DNA of 64,000 bases from Clostridium sporogenes (GCF_001020205.1 NZ_CP011663.1:1612001-1676000); one strand, 5' to 3'. Positions 1 through 9,425 are shown, counted from the first letter of the stretch. A program made the numbers and translations. Notes: generated by a model from the sequence alone, not told the origin.

Positions 1-1193
1 AAAGAACTTGCAAAGGAAGAGAATAATTTACCATCTCCATCACCGAAGAACATAGAACCAAGGTCATCTCTCCAAAAGGCATTATTGAATTTTCTACCAG
101 TGTGAATGAATCCTTCAACATTCATACCCTTATTATCTAGACTATTTCTATTAAACTTATTTTTATAGTAATCATAAGTTTTGGATAAATTAACATAACC
201 ATCTACTGCAGTAACATGTTTATCCTCTGTAAATTTATTGCTGTTATTTTCTACAAGGGTTGAACGTCTTAATATATAATCTTTAGAAAAAAGACCAATT
301 GTAGGAGCCCAACTATTATTTATGTCATATAGATAAACATTTTTATTACTATCTTTCAGATAATATTTTCCATTTCCATAAGTTAAATCAATATCAACTA
401 TTCCGTCTGAAGTAGTTTTACCTTGTCCTTTAACAGTTTCACCATTAACATTTATTACATTATTTATATTGGCAGGTTCTTTGGAAGCTTTTTTAATTTT
501 TTCAGCATTAGGTAAATTTTCATCTTTATTTTCAATTAGGGTAGGGGTATTGTTAAATTGATTTATTATAGAACCATCCTCAGCACTAACAAAAACATTC
601 CAATTTCCATTATCTGCAACCAAATTAACTAAATAAGCTACATAAGGTTTTCCTTCAAAGTTGTATAAATATAAATCTGCATTTGTTTTAGATAAACTAT
701 CATGTTTTATGCTATCTTTAGCTTTTTCTATAGCATTATCCTTTGATAGTTTGACTTTGTTTTTCCAACTATTATTTTCAAAAGTCGCATCAATTTTACC
801 AGTTATAGAGTCTATAGATGAATCTTTTTTAGTTGTAAAAACAATTCTTCCATAATATATAGGAATATCATCTACTTGATAAATCATATGATAGTTAGTT
901 TTACCTTTGTCATCTTTTACAACTTTAGTATTTTTAAGAGAACCTTTCTTTACACCAAATTTAGAGATGTTCTTTTCGAAGAATTTAGTTATATCCTGGG
1001 AGCTGTTAAATTTTTCTTGAGTTATGCCAGTAGTAGATTTTCTAGTATTGTGAGTGTTATTTTCCCAAAATATAGTTGTAGTTTTTGGCTCGCTTTTACT
1101 CTCTTTTCCTACAGGTGCAGCAGAAACTGCAGATACTGCGGAAAAAGTAATTATAGCACTTAACACTGTAGCTAATAATCTTTTACTTTTCAT
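1..1193 (-). CDS. M4 family neutral metalloprotease (thermolysin-like), partial, cut by window start
   Basis: Reading the minus strand from the ATG at 1193 gives an open frame that runs off the window edge, so the catalytic HExxH part is not visible. The visible 397 residues begin with a signal peptide (MKSKRLLATVLSAIITF, then Ala-rich, with cleavage near AAPV). An FTP/PepSY-type propeptide follows, then the start of the mature M4 domain up to the GDGDG segment. It is closely similar along its length to the next gene (1317..3056), including the same propeptide phrases, so this is a tandem duplication. An RBS (GGAGG on the minus strand, 1204-1208) sits just ahead of the start. It is inferred to be a secreted, metal-dependent protease that feeds amino acid fermentation. 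Only the partial extent is supported. Confidence 0.9.
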   Translation of the reverse strand, partial: MKSKRLLATVLSAIITFSAVSAVSAAPVGKESKSEPKTTTIFWENNTHNTRKSTTGITQEKFNSSQDITKFFEKNISKFGVKKGSLKNTKVVKDDKGKTNYHMIYQVDDIPIYYGRIVFTTKKDSSIDSITGKIDATFENNSWKNKVKLSKDNAIEKAKDSIKHDSLSKTNADLYLYNFEGKPYVAYLVNLVADNGNWNVFVSAEDGSIINQFNNTPTLIENKDENLPNAEKIKKASKEPANINNVINVNGETVKGQGKTTSDGIVDIDLTYGNGKYYLKDSNKNVYLYDINNSWAPTIGLFSKDYILRRSTLVENNSNKFTEDKHVTAVDGYVNLSKTYDYYKNKFNRNSLDNKGMNVEGFIHTGRKFNNAFWRDDLGSMFFGDGDGKLFSSFASS

Positions 1194-1227
1194 AAATATC
1201 TTAACCTCCAATAGAATATAAATTGTT

Positions 1228-1279
1228 ACTTATAAACCTATTAATATTTATTAAGTAAAGTATTAATAGGTTTATAAGT
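1228..1279 (-). terminator. hairpin terminator downstream of the second M4 protease
   Basis: A 22-bp inverted repeat (1228-1249 with 1258-1279, one G-U type pair, 8-nt loop) lies just past the stop codon at 1317 in the direction of transcription. The distal side is T-rich on the minus strand. It separates the two tandem protease genes into independent units. Confidence 0.7.
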
Positions 1280-1316
1280 TTATATAGATATATTTATAAA
1301 CTTAAAATATTTTTAA

Positions 1317-3056
1317 TTATAATGGTAATTGAGGTGTAGCAGTTATTCCAACTTGATCAAAGGCATTTTCAACAATTTTCACATGCTTACTATTTTCACC
1401 ATAAAGGTCTTTAGTAACTTTAATTAAGTCATTTCTACATTTAGCAAAATTTGTTGTTTCATCCCATTGATAGCAATTAGCTCTATAAAATAATTTTGCC
1501 ATAATATCTTTACCATTTGCTTCACCGGATTTTTCCATGCCATCTGCAATTAAATAAGCAGCATGGTTTATTATACCTGAATTTGTATGAACTCCACCCC
1601 AATCATTGTCTTCATCATTAGGAAGATATTTGAAATCTTTCATATGAGCTGGTTGGTCTCCTCTAGATGGATCCTTCATATCTCTCATTGTATCTCCAGG
1701 AATATTTGGTGTATAACATTCTTCACCTATTTCAAAGTTCTTACCATCAATAGCTACTCCCATAATATCGGAGAAGGATTCATTTAAGGCCCCAGATTCA
1801 TTTTCATATTTAAGCTTGGATTCTTTACTAGTTACACCGTGACTTAATTCATGGCCTACAATATCTAAGGATTTTGATAGAGGAGAGAATACTCTTCCAT
1901 CTCCATCACCAAAGAACATAGACCCTAGGTCATCTCTCCAAAAGGCATTATTAAAATTTTTACCAGCATGAATAAATCCTTCAACATTCATACCTTTGTT
2001 ATCTATACTATTTCTGTTGAATTTATTTTTATAATAATCATAGGTTTTGGATAAATTAACATAACCATCTACTGCAACAACATGTTTATCATCTGTAAAC
2101 TTATTGTTGTTATTTTCTACAAGATTTGATTGTCTTAATATATATGATTTAGGATAATTATACAAACAAGCCCAGCTATTATTTATATCATATAAATAAA
2201 TGTTCTTATTACTGTCTTTTAAATAATATTTTCCGTCTTTATAGGTTAAATCGATATCTACTATTCCATTTAGACTAGTTTTTCCTTGGCCTTTAGTACT
2301 TTGTCCATTAACATTTATTACACTATTTATATTAGGAACTTTTTCAGAACTTTTTTTAATCTCTTCAGCATTGGGTAATTTTTGATCTTTATTATCAATT
2401 AAAGTAGGGGTGTTATTAAATTTGTTTACTATAGAACCATTTTCAGCATTAACAAAGACATTCCAATCTCCATCATTTGTAACTAAATTTACTAAATAAA
2501 CTACATAAGGATTTCCTTCAAAATTGTACAAATATAAGTCTGCATTTGATTTAGATAAATTATCATATTTTAGGCTATTTTTAGCTTTTTCTATAGCATT
2601 ATCCTTTGATAGTTTAACTTTGTCTTTCCAACTTTCATTTTCAAAAGCAGTATCAATTCTACCATTTATAGAATCCATAGATGAATCTTTTTCAGTTGTA
2701 AAAACAATTCTTCCATAGTATACAGGGATTCCTTCTATTTGATAGATCATATGATAATGAGTTTTACCTTTGTCATCCTTTACAGCTTTGGTATTTTTAA
2801 GAGAACCTTTCTTTACACCAAATTTAGAGATGTTTTTTTCAAAGAATTTAGTTATTTCATCAGAATTGTTAAATTTTTTTTGAGTTATACCGGTAGTAGC
2901 TTTTTTAGTATTTTGTTTACTTTTGTCCCAAGATATTGTTGTGGTTTTCGGTTCCTTTTTACTTTCTTTTCCTACAGGTGCAGCAGAAACTGCAGAGACT
3001 GCTGAAAAAGTGATTACAGCACTTAAGACTGTAGCTAATAATTTTTTACTTTTCAT
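1317..3056 (-). CDS. secreted M4 neutral metalloprotease (thermolysin-like)
   Basis: A 579-aa preproprotein. Residues 1-26 form a signal peptide. Residues ~45-210 are the FTP/PepSY-type propeptide, and the peptidase_M4 catalytic and C-terminal domains follow. Zinc site HELSH is at residues 402-406 (1839-1853), with third ligand Glu426 in GALNESFSD. The substrate-binding His lies in GGVHTNSGIINHAAYL. Length and domain order match clostridial Npr/thermolysin-like enzymes, which cleave extracellular protein on the amino side of hydrophobic residues and are zinc dependent and calcium stabilised. It is the second copy of a tandem pair with the partial gene at 1-1193. An AGGGGG-type RBS precedes the ATG. 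Which of several clostridial Npr paralogues it corresponds to is not decidable here. Confidence 0.95.
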   Translation of the reverse strand: MKSKKLLATVLSAVITFSAVSAVSAAPVGKESKKEPKTTTISWDKSKQNTKKATTGITQKKFNNSDEITKFFEKNISKFGVKKGSLKNTKAVKDDKGKTHYHMIYQIEGIPVYYGRIVFTTEKDSSMDSINGRIDTAFENESWKDKVKLSKDNAIEKAKNSLKYDNLSKSNADLYLYNFEGNPYVVYLVNLVTNDGDWNVFVNAENGSIVNKFNNTPTLIDNKDQKLPNAEEIKKSSEKVPNINSVINVNGQSTKGQGKTSLNGIVDIDLTYKDGKYYLKDSNKNIYLYDINNSWACLYNYPKSYILRQSNLVENNNNKFTDDKHVVAVDGYVNLSKTYDYYKNKFNRNSIDNKGMNVEGFIHAGKNFNNAFWRDDLGSMFFGDGDGRVFSPLSKSLDIVGHELSHGVTSKESKLKYENESGALNESFSDIMGVAIDGKNFEIGEECYTPNIPGDTMRDMKDPSRGDQPAHMKDFKYLPNDEDNDWGGVHTNSGIINHAAYLIADGMEKSGEANGKDIMAKLFYRANCYQWDETTNFAKCRNDLIKVTKDLYGENSKHVKIVENAFDQVGITATPQLPL

Positions 3057-3656
3057 AAATATTTACCCCCTAATAAATTTATGGTTAATTGGAATTTATA
3101 ATATTAATTATATCAATCCGCAAAATAAAGAACAATTTCACAAATTAACCATTTATTAACACTAAGTTTAAATTTATGAATTATTCTTTAAAATTGTAAA
3201 TATTCCTTCAATTTTTAAAATTCAGTATATTATATGTGAATAAAAAAATTTATGTTACAAAATAAATGAATATATTAATTTATTAATTTATTTTAGCATG
3301 AATATATACATACTATTTCAAGGCTTTGGAGTAAATAAAAAACATAAAATTTAATAAATTATACTGTATAATTTATTTATAAATTAAATGATTATAAGCA
3401 TTTATAATATTTATAGATATATTATATGCTTGTTATTATTTGAAGAATTTTGTAAAAAAATATATTGGAATTTATTAACTAAATGTAAATATTGTTCAAA
3501 AATATAAAAGTATATGAAGTGGATTATGCACAAAAAAATAATCTATGTAAACTCTATAGAAAGTGATAATAATCTTTATAAAAATAGAGTTTTCACAGAT
3601 TATTTTAAATTTTAATTGGAATATAACTATAGAAAATGAAAAATGAAATTTTGTAG
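3057..3656. other. 600-bp AT-rich intergenic region
   Basis: It holds the leader and promoter region of the M4 protease (minus strand) and, at 3535-3606, the nadC terminator. The rest (about 3100-3530) is very AT-rich. I see no open frame with a ribosome binding site and no clear RNA gene in it. Confidence 0.6.
3535..3606 (-). terminator. terminator of the nadABC operon
   Basis: A two-part stem: AAAATAATCT (3535-3544) pairs with AGATTATTTT (3597-3606), and AAACTCTAT (3549-3557) with ATAGAGTTT (3584-3592). It lies about 50 bp past the nadC stop. The distal end is a run of T on the minus strand. Confidence 0.75.
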
Positions 3657-4493
3657 CTATAAGTAGGTTAAATTTTTCATACTTAAATCTAAAACTTTAA
3701 AAGAATGAGTAAGGGATCCAGTAGAAATATAATCTATATCACAGTTCGCTATATCTTTTATTTTGTCTAAGGTCACATTTCCAGAAGCTTCAGTTATTGC
3801 TCTTCCATCTATTATATATATGGCTTCTTTCATCATATCTAAAGACATATTATCAAGCATAATTATATCTGCTTTACAATTTAAAGCTTCTTTTAATTGT
3901 TCTAAATTTTCAACTTCAACTTCTATTTTTCTTACGAACGGGGCATTGTTTTTTGCTAAAGCTATAGCATTTTTTATTCCTCCCGCTGCATTGATATGAT
4001 TATCTTTTATAAGAATTCCATCATTTAATCCAAATCTGTGATTAAAACCTCCACCAACCCTTACAGCATATTTTTCAAAAATTCTAAGATTTGGAGTAGT
4101 TTTTCTAGTATCTAGTAATTTAGTTTTTGTGCTTTTCAATTCATCTACAAATTGTCTGGTTAAGGTGGCTATTCCACTCATCCTTTGAAGAAAGTTTAAA
4201 GCAACTCTTTCTGCAGTTAGGAGAGTTTTTACATTTCCAAAAACTTCACCTATTTTTTCATCTTTATGTACTTTATCACCGTCTTTTATATAAAACTTAG
4301 CATCTACATCTCCAATTAATAAAAATACCCTTTTAAAAACTTCTAAGCCAGCAATTATACCATCTTCTTTTGCAATTAAATCTACTTTTGCTCTCTTGTT
4401 TTCATTTATTATAGATTCTGTAGTTATATCCTCAAAGGATAGATCTTCTTTAATTGCAGATTTAAGTATTTCATCAACAAGTAACCAATTCAT
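3657..4493 (-). CDS. nadC: nicotinate-nucleotide pyrophosphorylase (quinolinate phosphoribosyltransferase)
   Basis: A 278-aa enzyme that converts quinolinate and PRPP to nicotinate mononucleotide, CO2 and PPi, the last step of de novo NAD precursor synthesis. Family motifs are plain: the LDTRKTTPNLR phosphate-binding stretch, VGGGFNHRFGL, and LIKDNHI with catalytic Lys/Asp, followed by the EVEVENLEQ barrel strand. A GTG four codons upstream (4505) also opens the frame, but the RBS AAGGAG (4505-4510) overlaps that codon. The ATG at 4493 lies 11 nt from it and is therefore preferred. The start overlaps the 3' end of nadB by 20 bp, which indicates translational coupling. Third gene of nadA-nadB-nadC. 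Confidence 0.95.
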   Translation of the reverse strand: MNWLLVDEILKSAIKEDLSFEDITTESIINENKRAKVDLIAKEDGIIAGLEVFKRVFLLIGDVDAKFYIKDGDKVHKDEKIGEVFGNVKTLLTAERVALNFLQRMSGIATLTRQFVDELKSTKTKLLDTRKTTPNLRIFEKYAVRVGGGFNHRFGLNDGILIKDNHINAAGGIKNAIALAKNNAPFVRKIEVEVENLEQLKEALNCKADIIMLDNMSLDMMKEAIYIIDGRAITEASGNVTLDKIKDIANCDIDYISTGSLTHSFKVLDLSMKNLTYL

Positions 4494-5775
4494 TTTGTAA
4501 ATCACTCCTTAGCTTAAGTAGATATTTTGTAATTATTTTTTTATTTAATAAACTATAATATCTTATATTATGTTCCAATGTATAAGCCTTTGTATCTGAT
4601 ACTTCAAGATTGTTTATTTCAAAATTTATTTTTTCAGCTCCACGTTTTGGAAATACTAGTCCTTCTAGCAAAGAGTTGCTAGCTAGTCTATTTTTACCAT
4701 GTACTCCAGTGCAACTTACTTCACCAAAAGCATATAAACAATTCATAGAAGTTCTTCCAAACAAGTCTACTTGTATACCACCCATAAAATAATGTTGTGC
4801 TGGAGATACAGGAATAGTATCTTTACAAATGTTTATGCCGTTTTTTAAACAATTTTCATAAATAGTAGGGAATCTTTTTTTTAAAAAGGTTTCTGGTTTA
4901 AAGGTGATATCTAAATATACATTCTTAGAGTTAGTTTTTCTTTCTTCTTCAAGGATATATTTGGTTACTATATCTCTAGAAAGTAATTCATCTACAAATC
5001 TTTCGCCTTTAGAATTTAAAAGCTTTCCTCCTTCTCCTCTTACTGACTCAGAAATTAAAAATTTTCTTTCCTTAGCAGTGTCTTTAAAAAATGCTGTAGG
5101 ATGAAATTGTATATAATCCAAGTTTTTAATTTCTATATTATTTTTTATAGCGATGGCTATACCATCTCCAGATATAATTGGCTCATTAGTTGAGTTTTTA
5201 AATAATCCGCCTATACCTCCTGTTGCCAGTATTGTTACTTTTGAATATATGTTTATTTGTTCTTTATTTTTTAAACATATACCTCCAAAGCAAGTATTAT
5301 TATTTTGTATTAAATCTATAAGATTACAATTTTCAATTATGGTTATGTTACTTCTTTTAAGTGTTTCATTGATTAAGGTTTCTTCTAATTTTTTACCAGT
5401 ACAATCCTTAAAATGAACTATTCTGTTTATACTATGAGCTCCTTCTCTTGTATAATTTAATTGATCTTCGTATTTATCTAAGTTAAAGCCCATATCCTGT
5501 AATTTGTTGATATTTTCTCTAGATTCTTTTGCTAATGTTTTTACTGCACACAAGTTATTTTCATAGGATCCTGCTTTTAAAGTATCTTCTACAAAAGCGT
5601 TTATATCATCATTATTTCTTGCTACAGAGATTCCACCCTGGGCTAGGGTAGTATTACATTCATTAAGGTTACCTTTTGAAATTAATACTATTTTTAAATC
5701 TTTTCTTAAATTTAAAGCTGAATATAATCCAGCTACGCCACTTCCAGCAATTAATACATCAGCGTAAATATTCAT
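4474..5775 (-). CDS. nadB: L-aspartate oxidase
   Basis: A 433-aa flavoprotein that oxidises L-aspartate to iminoaspartate for quinolinate synthesis. Clostridia are anaerobes, so fumarate rather than O2 is the likely electron acceptor (inference). The N-terminus has the FAD-binding GSGVAGLYSALNL motif. TLAQGGISV, the HPTAFF segment and the flavin/substrate motif NRLASNSLLEGLVF are all present. It is shorter than the ~540-aa E. coli enzyme because the C-terminal helical domain is reduced, as is usual in clostridia. It starts 2 bp after nadA and its end overlaps nadC. Confidence 0.95.
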   Translation of the reverse strand: MNIYADVLIAGSGVAGLYSALNLRKDLKIVLISKGNLNECNTTLAQGGISVARNNDDINAFVEDTLKAGSYENNLCAVKTLAKESRENINKLQDMGFNLDKYEDQLNYTREGAHSINRIVHFKDCTGKKLEETLINETLKRSNITIIENCNLIDLIQNNNTCFGGICLKNKEQINIYSKVTILATGGIGGLFKNSTNEPIISGDGIAIAIKNNIEIKNLDYIQFHPTAFFKDTAKERKFLISESVRGEGGKLLNSKGERFVDELLSRDIVTKYILEEERKTNSKNVYLDITFKPETFLKKRFPTIYENCLKNGINICKDTIPVSPAQHYFMGGIQVDLFGRTSMNCLYAFGEVSCTGVHGKNRLASNSLLEGLVFPKRGAEKINFEINNLEVSDTKAYTLEHNIRYYSLLNKKIITKYLLKLRSDLQNELVTC

Positions 5776-5777
5776 GA

Positions 5778-6692
5778 TTATTTGCCTCCTAAAGTATGCA
5801 TATTTATAAGGGCATCATAGGCCTTTAATCTTAAACTTTCATCTAATTCTATTTTATAATTTAAATTTAAAAAACTATCATAAACATTTTTTAAAGAAGT
5901 TTTTTTCATGTTTATACAGTTCATTCCTTTGCCAGGAAAATAGAATTGTTTTTCTGGATTTTTTATTTTTAATTGATGAAGAATTCCTTCTTCAGTAACT
6001 ATTAAAAATTTTTTATCATTACTTTTTGTGGCAAATTTTATAATATCCCCTGTACTTCCTACTAAATCAGAGACATGACGAATTTCTTTTTCACATTCTC
6101 CATGACACAAAACTTTTATATTAGTATGTAAGCTCTTAATTTTTTCAATTTCTTCTAATCTTACTTTTTTATGAGTTATGCAAAAACCATTCCATAATAT
6201 TATTTCTTTATCTGGTATTTGGAATTGTATATATTCTCCTAAATTTTTATCTGGAATAAAAATTATTTTTTTCTCTGGTAAGTTTTTTATAATATTTATT
6301 GCATTTGATGAAGTGCAACAAACATCAGATACAGACTTTACTTCAGCAGAAGAATTTATATAGCACACTACCTTTGCATTAGGGTGATTTTTTCTTAAAT
6401 TTAATACATCTTTTTTAGATATCATATCTGCCATTGGACATCCAGCATCAAATACAGGCAAAAGTATGGTTTTATTAGGAGAAAGAATTTTAGCGCTTTC
6501 AGCCATAAATTTTACTCCGCAAAATAATATTGTGGATTCACTACAATCCTTTGCTATTTTACTTAGATAGTAAGAATCACCTACTGAATCTGCTATATCT
6601 TGAATTTCAGGTTTTTGATAATAGTGAGCAAGTATTATGGCATTTCTTTCTTTTTTTAGATGGGCTATTTTATCTTTTAAATTTGTTTTCAT
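5778..6692 (-). CDS. nadA: quinolinate synthase A (4Fe-4S)
   Basis: A 304-aa enzyme that condenses iminoaspartate with dihydroxyacetone phosphate to quinolinate. The three expected Fe-S cysteine contexts are visible: FCGVKFMAESAKIL, the ...CHGECEKEIRH motif and GMNCINM. AHYYQKPEIQDIAD near the N-terminus is typical of the family. First gene of the nad operon, with an AGGAGG-type RBS upstream of the ATG. A canonical promoter and a palindrome lie directly in front (6728-6778), so the operon is probably controlled at transcription initiation. Confidence 0.96.
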   Translation of the reverse strand: MKTNLKDKIAHLKKERNAIILAHYYQKPEIQDIADSVGDSYYLSKIAKDCSESTILFCGVKFMAESAKILSPNKTILLPVFDAGCPMADMISKKDVLNLRKNHPNAKVVCYINSSAEVKSVSDVCCTSSNAINIIKNLPEKKIIFIPDKNLGEYIQFQIPDKEIILWNGFCITHKKVRLEEIEKIKSLHTNIKVLCHGECEKEIRHVSDLVGSTGDIIKFATKSNDKKFLIVTEEGILHQLKIKNPEKQFYFPGKGMNCINMKKTSLKNVYDSFLNLNYKIELDESLRLKAYDALINMHTLGGK

Positions 6693-6727
6693 ATAATCCT
6701 CCGAAAGTATACAGATTTTATATACAT

Positions 6728-6778
6728 GTGTATATACACTTATATATAAAATATACCATTGTGAAATATTAATATCAA
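6728..6778 (-). promoter_or_regulatory. nadA promoter with 12-bp palindromic operator candidate
   Basis: On the minus strand there is a -35 TTGATA (6773-6778), a 17-bp spacer and a -10 TATATT (6750-6755). About 10 bp below the -10 box is the perfect palindrome GTGTATATACAC (6728-6739), just after the expected transcription start. This is a good position for a repressor. NiaR is the known NAD-synthesis repressor in Firmicutes. Assigning this site to NiaR is inference. Confidence 0.6.
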
Positions 6779-6863
6779 GTATATAATAATTTCCATAGCA
6801 ATTAATATGTTATTTTGCAAATTATTAAATTATAGATTTTAATAATTTGCTAATGGGGGATAT

Positions 6864-7790
6864 ATGAACTATTTAAATTATATTTCTAATAAAGTTACTA
6901 AAGATTTTGGAATAAGACATACTTATAATGAAAAAACAGATTTTTTAGAATTTGTAGATAAGGAATTAAAATCTTTAGGATATGAAACAGAGATAATACA
7001 AGGGAAAAACGTAAAACAATGTAGAAATTTATGTACAGTAGAAGGCAATGCAGATATTATATTTACTGCTCATTATGATACTCCAGGTACTATGCCTAAG
7101 TTCCTTGGATTTATTTTTAAACTTTTAGGTCATACAAGACAAATAATAGGTAGTATAGTATATATTATTATTATTTTATTATTAATTAGATTTATGAGAA
7201 ATGTATTAAATATAAGTATGTCTTATATGATAGTAGTTATATTAATTATTTTCCCTATGCTTATAAAAAATAAAAAAAATTACAATGATAATTCAAGTGG
7301 AGTGATAGCCCTTTTAAATATTGCATATGAACTAAAAAATAATGAAAGTTTGAAGAAAAAGACAGATAGAATAAAAATAGTATTTTTAGATAATGAGGAA
7401 AGTGGTTTGCTGGGATCTAATTTACTATCAAAGTATTGGGAGGAAAAGGATAAATATTTTAAGGAGAAGAAAATAATTAATTTTGATTGTGTAGGAATAG
7501 GAGATATACCTATGGTATATTACTCAAAAGAATTAGATTATGAATTAGCTGATTTGTTACAGATTTCTTTAGCTTCTTATAAAAATAATAGTAAAAAATT
7601 TATGTGTAAATATTACCCATTATCTGATGACTTTTCATTTAAAAAAAATCCAGCTGTAAGCATAATTTTTTCCAATAACAGTATAATACCAGGAGGATAC
7701 TATATTCCTAATGTACACAGCTTAAAAGATAATGTTTTAAACTTAGAAAATATCCAGTGGTTGACAGGAGAAATATTGAAAAAAATTTAA
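6864..7790 (+). CDS. membrane-embedded M28 family (aminopeptidase-like) metallopeptidase
   Basis: A 308-aa protein with the M28 co-catalytic metal pattern: H70-x-D72 in FTAHYDTPG, D142 in NDNSSG, the E178-E179 pair in FLDNEESGLLGS, and a later DxxG segment (FDCVGIGD) with a C-terminal NVHS histidine. Between the first two metal motifs, residues ~93-135 form two strongly hydrophobic membrane spans, so the catalytic fold is interrupted by a hairpin in the membrane. It is probably a membrane-bound peptidase. The substrate is unknown. It stands alone on the + strand between divergently and convergently placed genes and ends at a bidirectional terminator. Confidence 0.8.
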   Translation: MNYLNYISNKVTKDFGIRHTYNEKTDFLEFVDKELKSLGYETEIIQGKNVKQCRNLCTVEGNADIIFTAHYDTPGTMPKFLGFIFKLLGHTRQIIGSIVYIIIILLLIRFMRNVLNISMSYMIVVILIIFPMLIKNKKNYNDNSSGVIALLNIAYELKNNESLKKKTDRIKIVFLDNEESGLLGSNLLSKYWEEKDKYFKEKKIINFDCVGIGDIPMVYYSKELDYELADLLQISLASYKNNSKKFMCKYYPLSDDFSFKKNPAVSIIFSNNSIIPGGYYIPNVHSLKDNVLNLENIQWLTGEILKKI

Positions 7791-7829
7791 TTTGTTATAG
7801 GGAATATTTAAAGTTTTACAATTAAAATA

Positions 7830-7869
7830 AACACTATGAAAATATATTTAATATATAGTTCATAGTGTT
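7830..7869. terminator. bidirectional terminator
   Basis: AACACTATGAA (7830-7840) is the reverse complement of TTCATAGTGTT (7859-7869). It sits between the convergent M28 peptidase gene and the hemolysin III family gene and can serve both. Confidence 0.7.
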
Positions 7870-7876
7870 CTATTTG

Positions 7877-8515
7877 TTACCTTGGTATCATATAGAAAAG
7901 TGAGAAAAAGTGAAAAACGCTTCCCGCAATTACAAATAAATGCCATATTGAGTGGTTATAAGGTATATCATCTAACATAAAAAGAAAAGCTCCAACAGTG
8001 TAAATAATTCCACCTACTATGAGATATATAAGAGATATTTTTGGTATAACTAAAGCTAATTTTTTAGCATGAAGCATTATAAGCCAACCCATAAAAATAT
8101 ATATTCCCGTAGATAGTTTTTCGTATTTACCAGTTGTAAAAACTTTTAAGATGATTCCTATTAAAGTAAGACCCCATTCTATACCAAATATAGTCCAACC
8201 TAAAGGATCTCTAAGAGAAGTAAGTATAAATGGAGTATAGGTACCTGCGATTAAAAGAAAAATAGAGGAATGATCAAATATCCTAAATAATTTTTTTACT
8301 TTTTTGCCCTGAAGACTATGGTATAAGGTAGATTCCAAATATAATATAAAAAGGCATGCTCCAAAGATGCTATAACTCGTTACATACCAAGCGTTCCCAT
8401 ATTTAGCTGAAAATACAATCAAAATAACCAAAGCAGCTATAGATAATAAAGCACCAATGCCATGAGTTATAGCATTTGCTATTTCTTCACCTTTAGTATA
8501 AAATTCATTTAACAT
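7877..8515 (-). CDS. hemolysin III / TrhA family (PAQR-like) seven-span membrane protein
   Basis: A 212-aa membrane protein with about seven hydrophobic spans and the family's conserved polar residues: NAITHGIGALLS at the N-terminus, DHSSIFLLIAGTYTP in the middle and IWHLFVIAGSVFHF near the end, the His/Asp/Ser set of the PAQR/YqfA-TrhA superfamily. Proven roles for bacterial members include membrane lipid homeostasis. The name hemolysin III is historical and does not establish haemolysis. The ATG at 8515 is preferred over 8521 because the AAGGAG RBS (8524-8529) would be only 2 nt from the upper codon. A TetR gene lies upstream on the same strand and may be co-transcribed. Confidence 0.85.
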   Translation of the reverse strand: MLNEFYTKGEEIANAITHGIGALLSIAALVILIVFSAKYGNAWYVTSYSIFGACLFILYLESTLYHSLQGKKVKKLFRIFDHSSIFLLIAGTYTPFILTSLRDPLGWTIFGIEWGLTLIGIILKVFTTGKYEKLSTGIYIFMGWLIMLHAKKLALVIPKISLIYLIVGGIIYTVGAFLFMLDDIPYNHSIWHLFVIAGSVFHFFSLFYMIPR

Positions 8516-8616
8516 AAACATATCTCCTTTATAATATATATATTATATTATACTTCATTAGGAAAAATATGTATAGTTTAGTAATAAAAAATTAATATTA
8601 AAATATATGTATTTTA

Positions 8617-9267
8617 CTAAAGCCTGTAGGATAATATAGCTTGGTTTATGTACTTTAAAGTTTTTTCAGTAGCCATGTCTATAGAATAATCTATTGAATT
8701 GTTTAAGATATTATATAGCATGCTTTGATAAATAAATATTATCATTTCATTTAAATCATTTAAATTTTTTTCATTTATAATCTTGTTTTCTACAAAGTTT
8801 CTTAGGGAAGACAGATTTCTATCATAAATATTTTCTGAAAGTAACATGGGTAACAACTTTCTTGAAGGTTCGTCTATGTCATCACAAAATATTTCAAAAT
8901 ATTCTTTGATAGAACCTTTACATAAAGTATGATTAGTAAAAAATAGATGAAAATAGATTTTAGGATTTTTATAGGAATGGTAGCAAAAACATTTCCATAT
9001 ATTCATATAATATTCAAATATATTTTTAGAATCTTTTAAGCAGATTATAAGATCTTTAGAGTAATCTTCCAAATATTTTATACAACTAAAATAAATTAGT
9101 TCATCTAAATTTTTAAAATAATTATAAATAGTAGCACTATTAAAACCAGCTAAATTAGAAACTTTTCTTACAGTTACTGAATCAAAGGATTCTTTTTCTA
9201 TTATTTGTTGGGTAGCTTCTATAAAATATTTCATCATTCTTCTTTTCTGAATAAGTTTTTTATCCAT
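8617..9267 (-). CDS. TetR/AcrR family transcriptional regulator
   Basis: About 216 aa. A TetR-type helix-turn-helix lies at residues ~20-60 (VTVRKVSNLAGFNSATIYNYF, cut here at its key part: AGFNSATIYNYFKN), followed by an all-helical ligand/dimer domain that is not recognisable. The ATG at 9267 has GGTG about 7 nt upstream. Another ATG at 9279 (four codons earlier) lacks a visible RBS. It lies about 100 bp upstream of the TrhA-like gene on the same strand, and the two could form one unit. The ligand and targets are unknown. It diverges from the betaine reductase genes, but I see no shared operator. Confidence 0.8.
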   Translation of the reverse strand: MDKKLIQKRRMMKYFIEATQQIIEKESFDSVTVRKVSNLAGFNSATIYNYFKNLDELIYFSCIKYLEDYSKDLIICLKDSKNIFEYYMNIWKCFCYHSYKNPKIYFHLFFTNHTLCKGSIKEYFEIFCDDIDEPSRKLLPMLLSENIYDRNLSSLRNFVENKIINEKNLNDLNEMIIFIYQSMLYNILNNSIDYSIDMATEKTLKYINQAILSYRL

Positions 9268-9425
9268 TGTTATCACCATTTTTCTTATATTATTAAAAGA
9301 TATAAGTATTATAACTTAGTATTTGATAAAAAGTAAAGCAATTATAAGGTTAAGATTACTTTATATAGTTTAAATGGTAACTATAAGAAAATCAAATAGG
9401 AAGGATTTGTTATTTAAATAACGAA

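Noticed and set aside
876..1163. Plus-strand reading frames inside the M4 protease genes
   Set aside because: They are mirror frames of conserved minus-strand coding sequence, recur in both paralogues for that reason and lack RBS.
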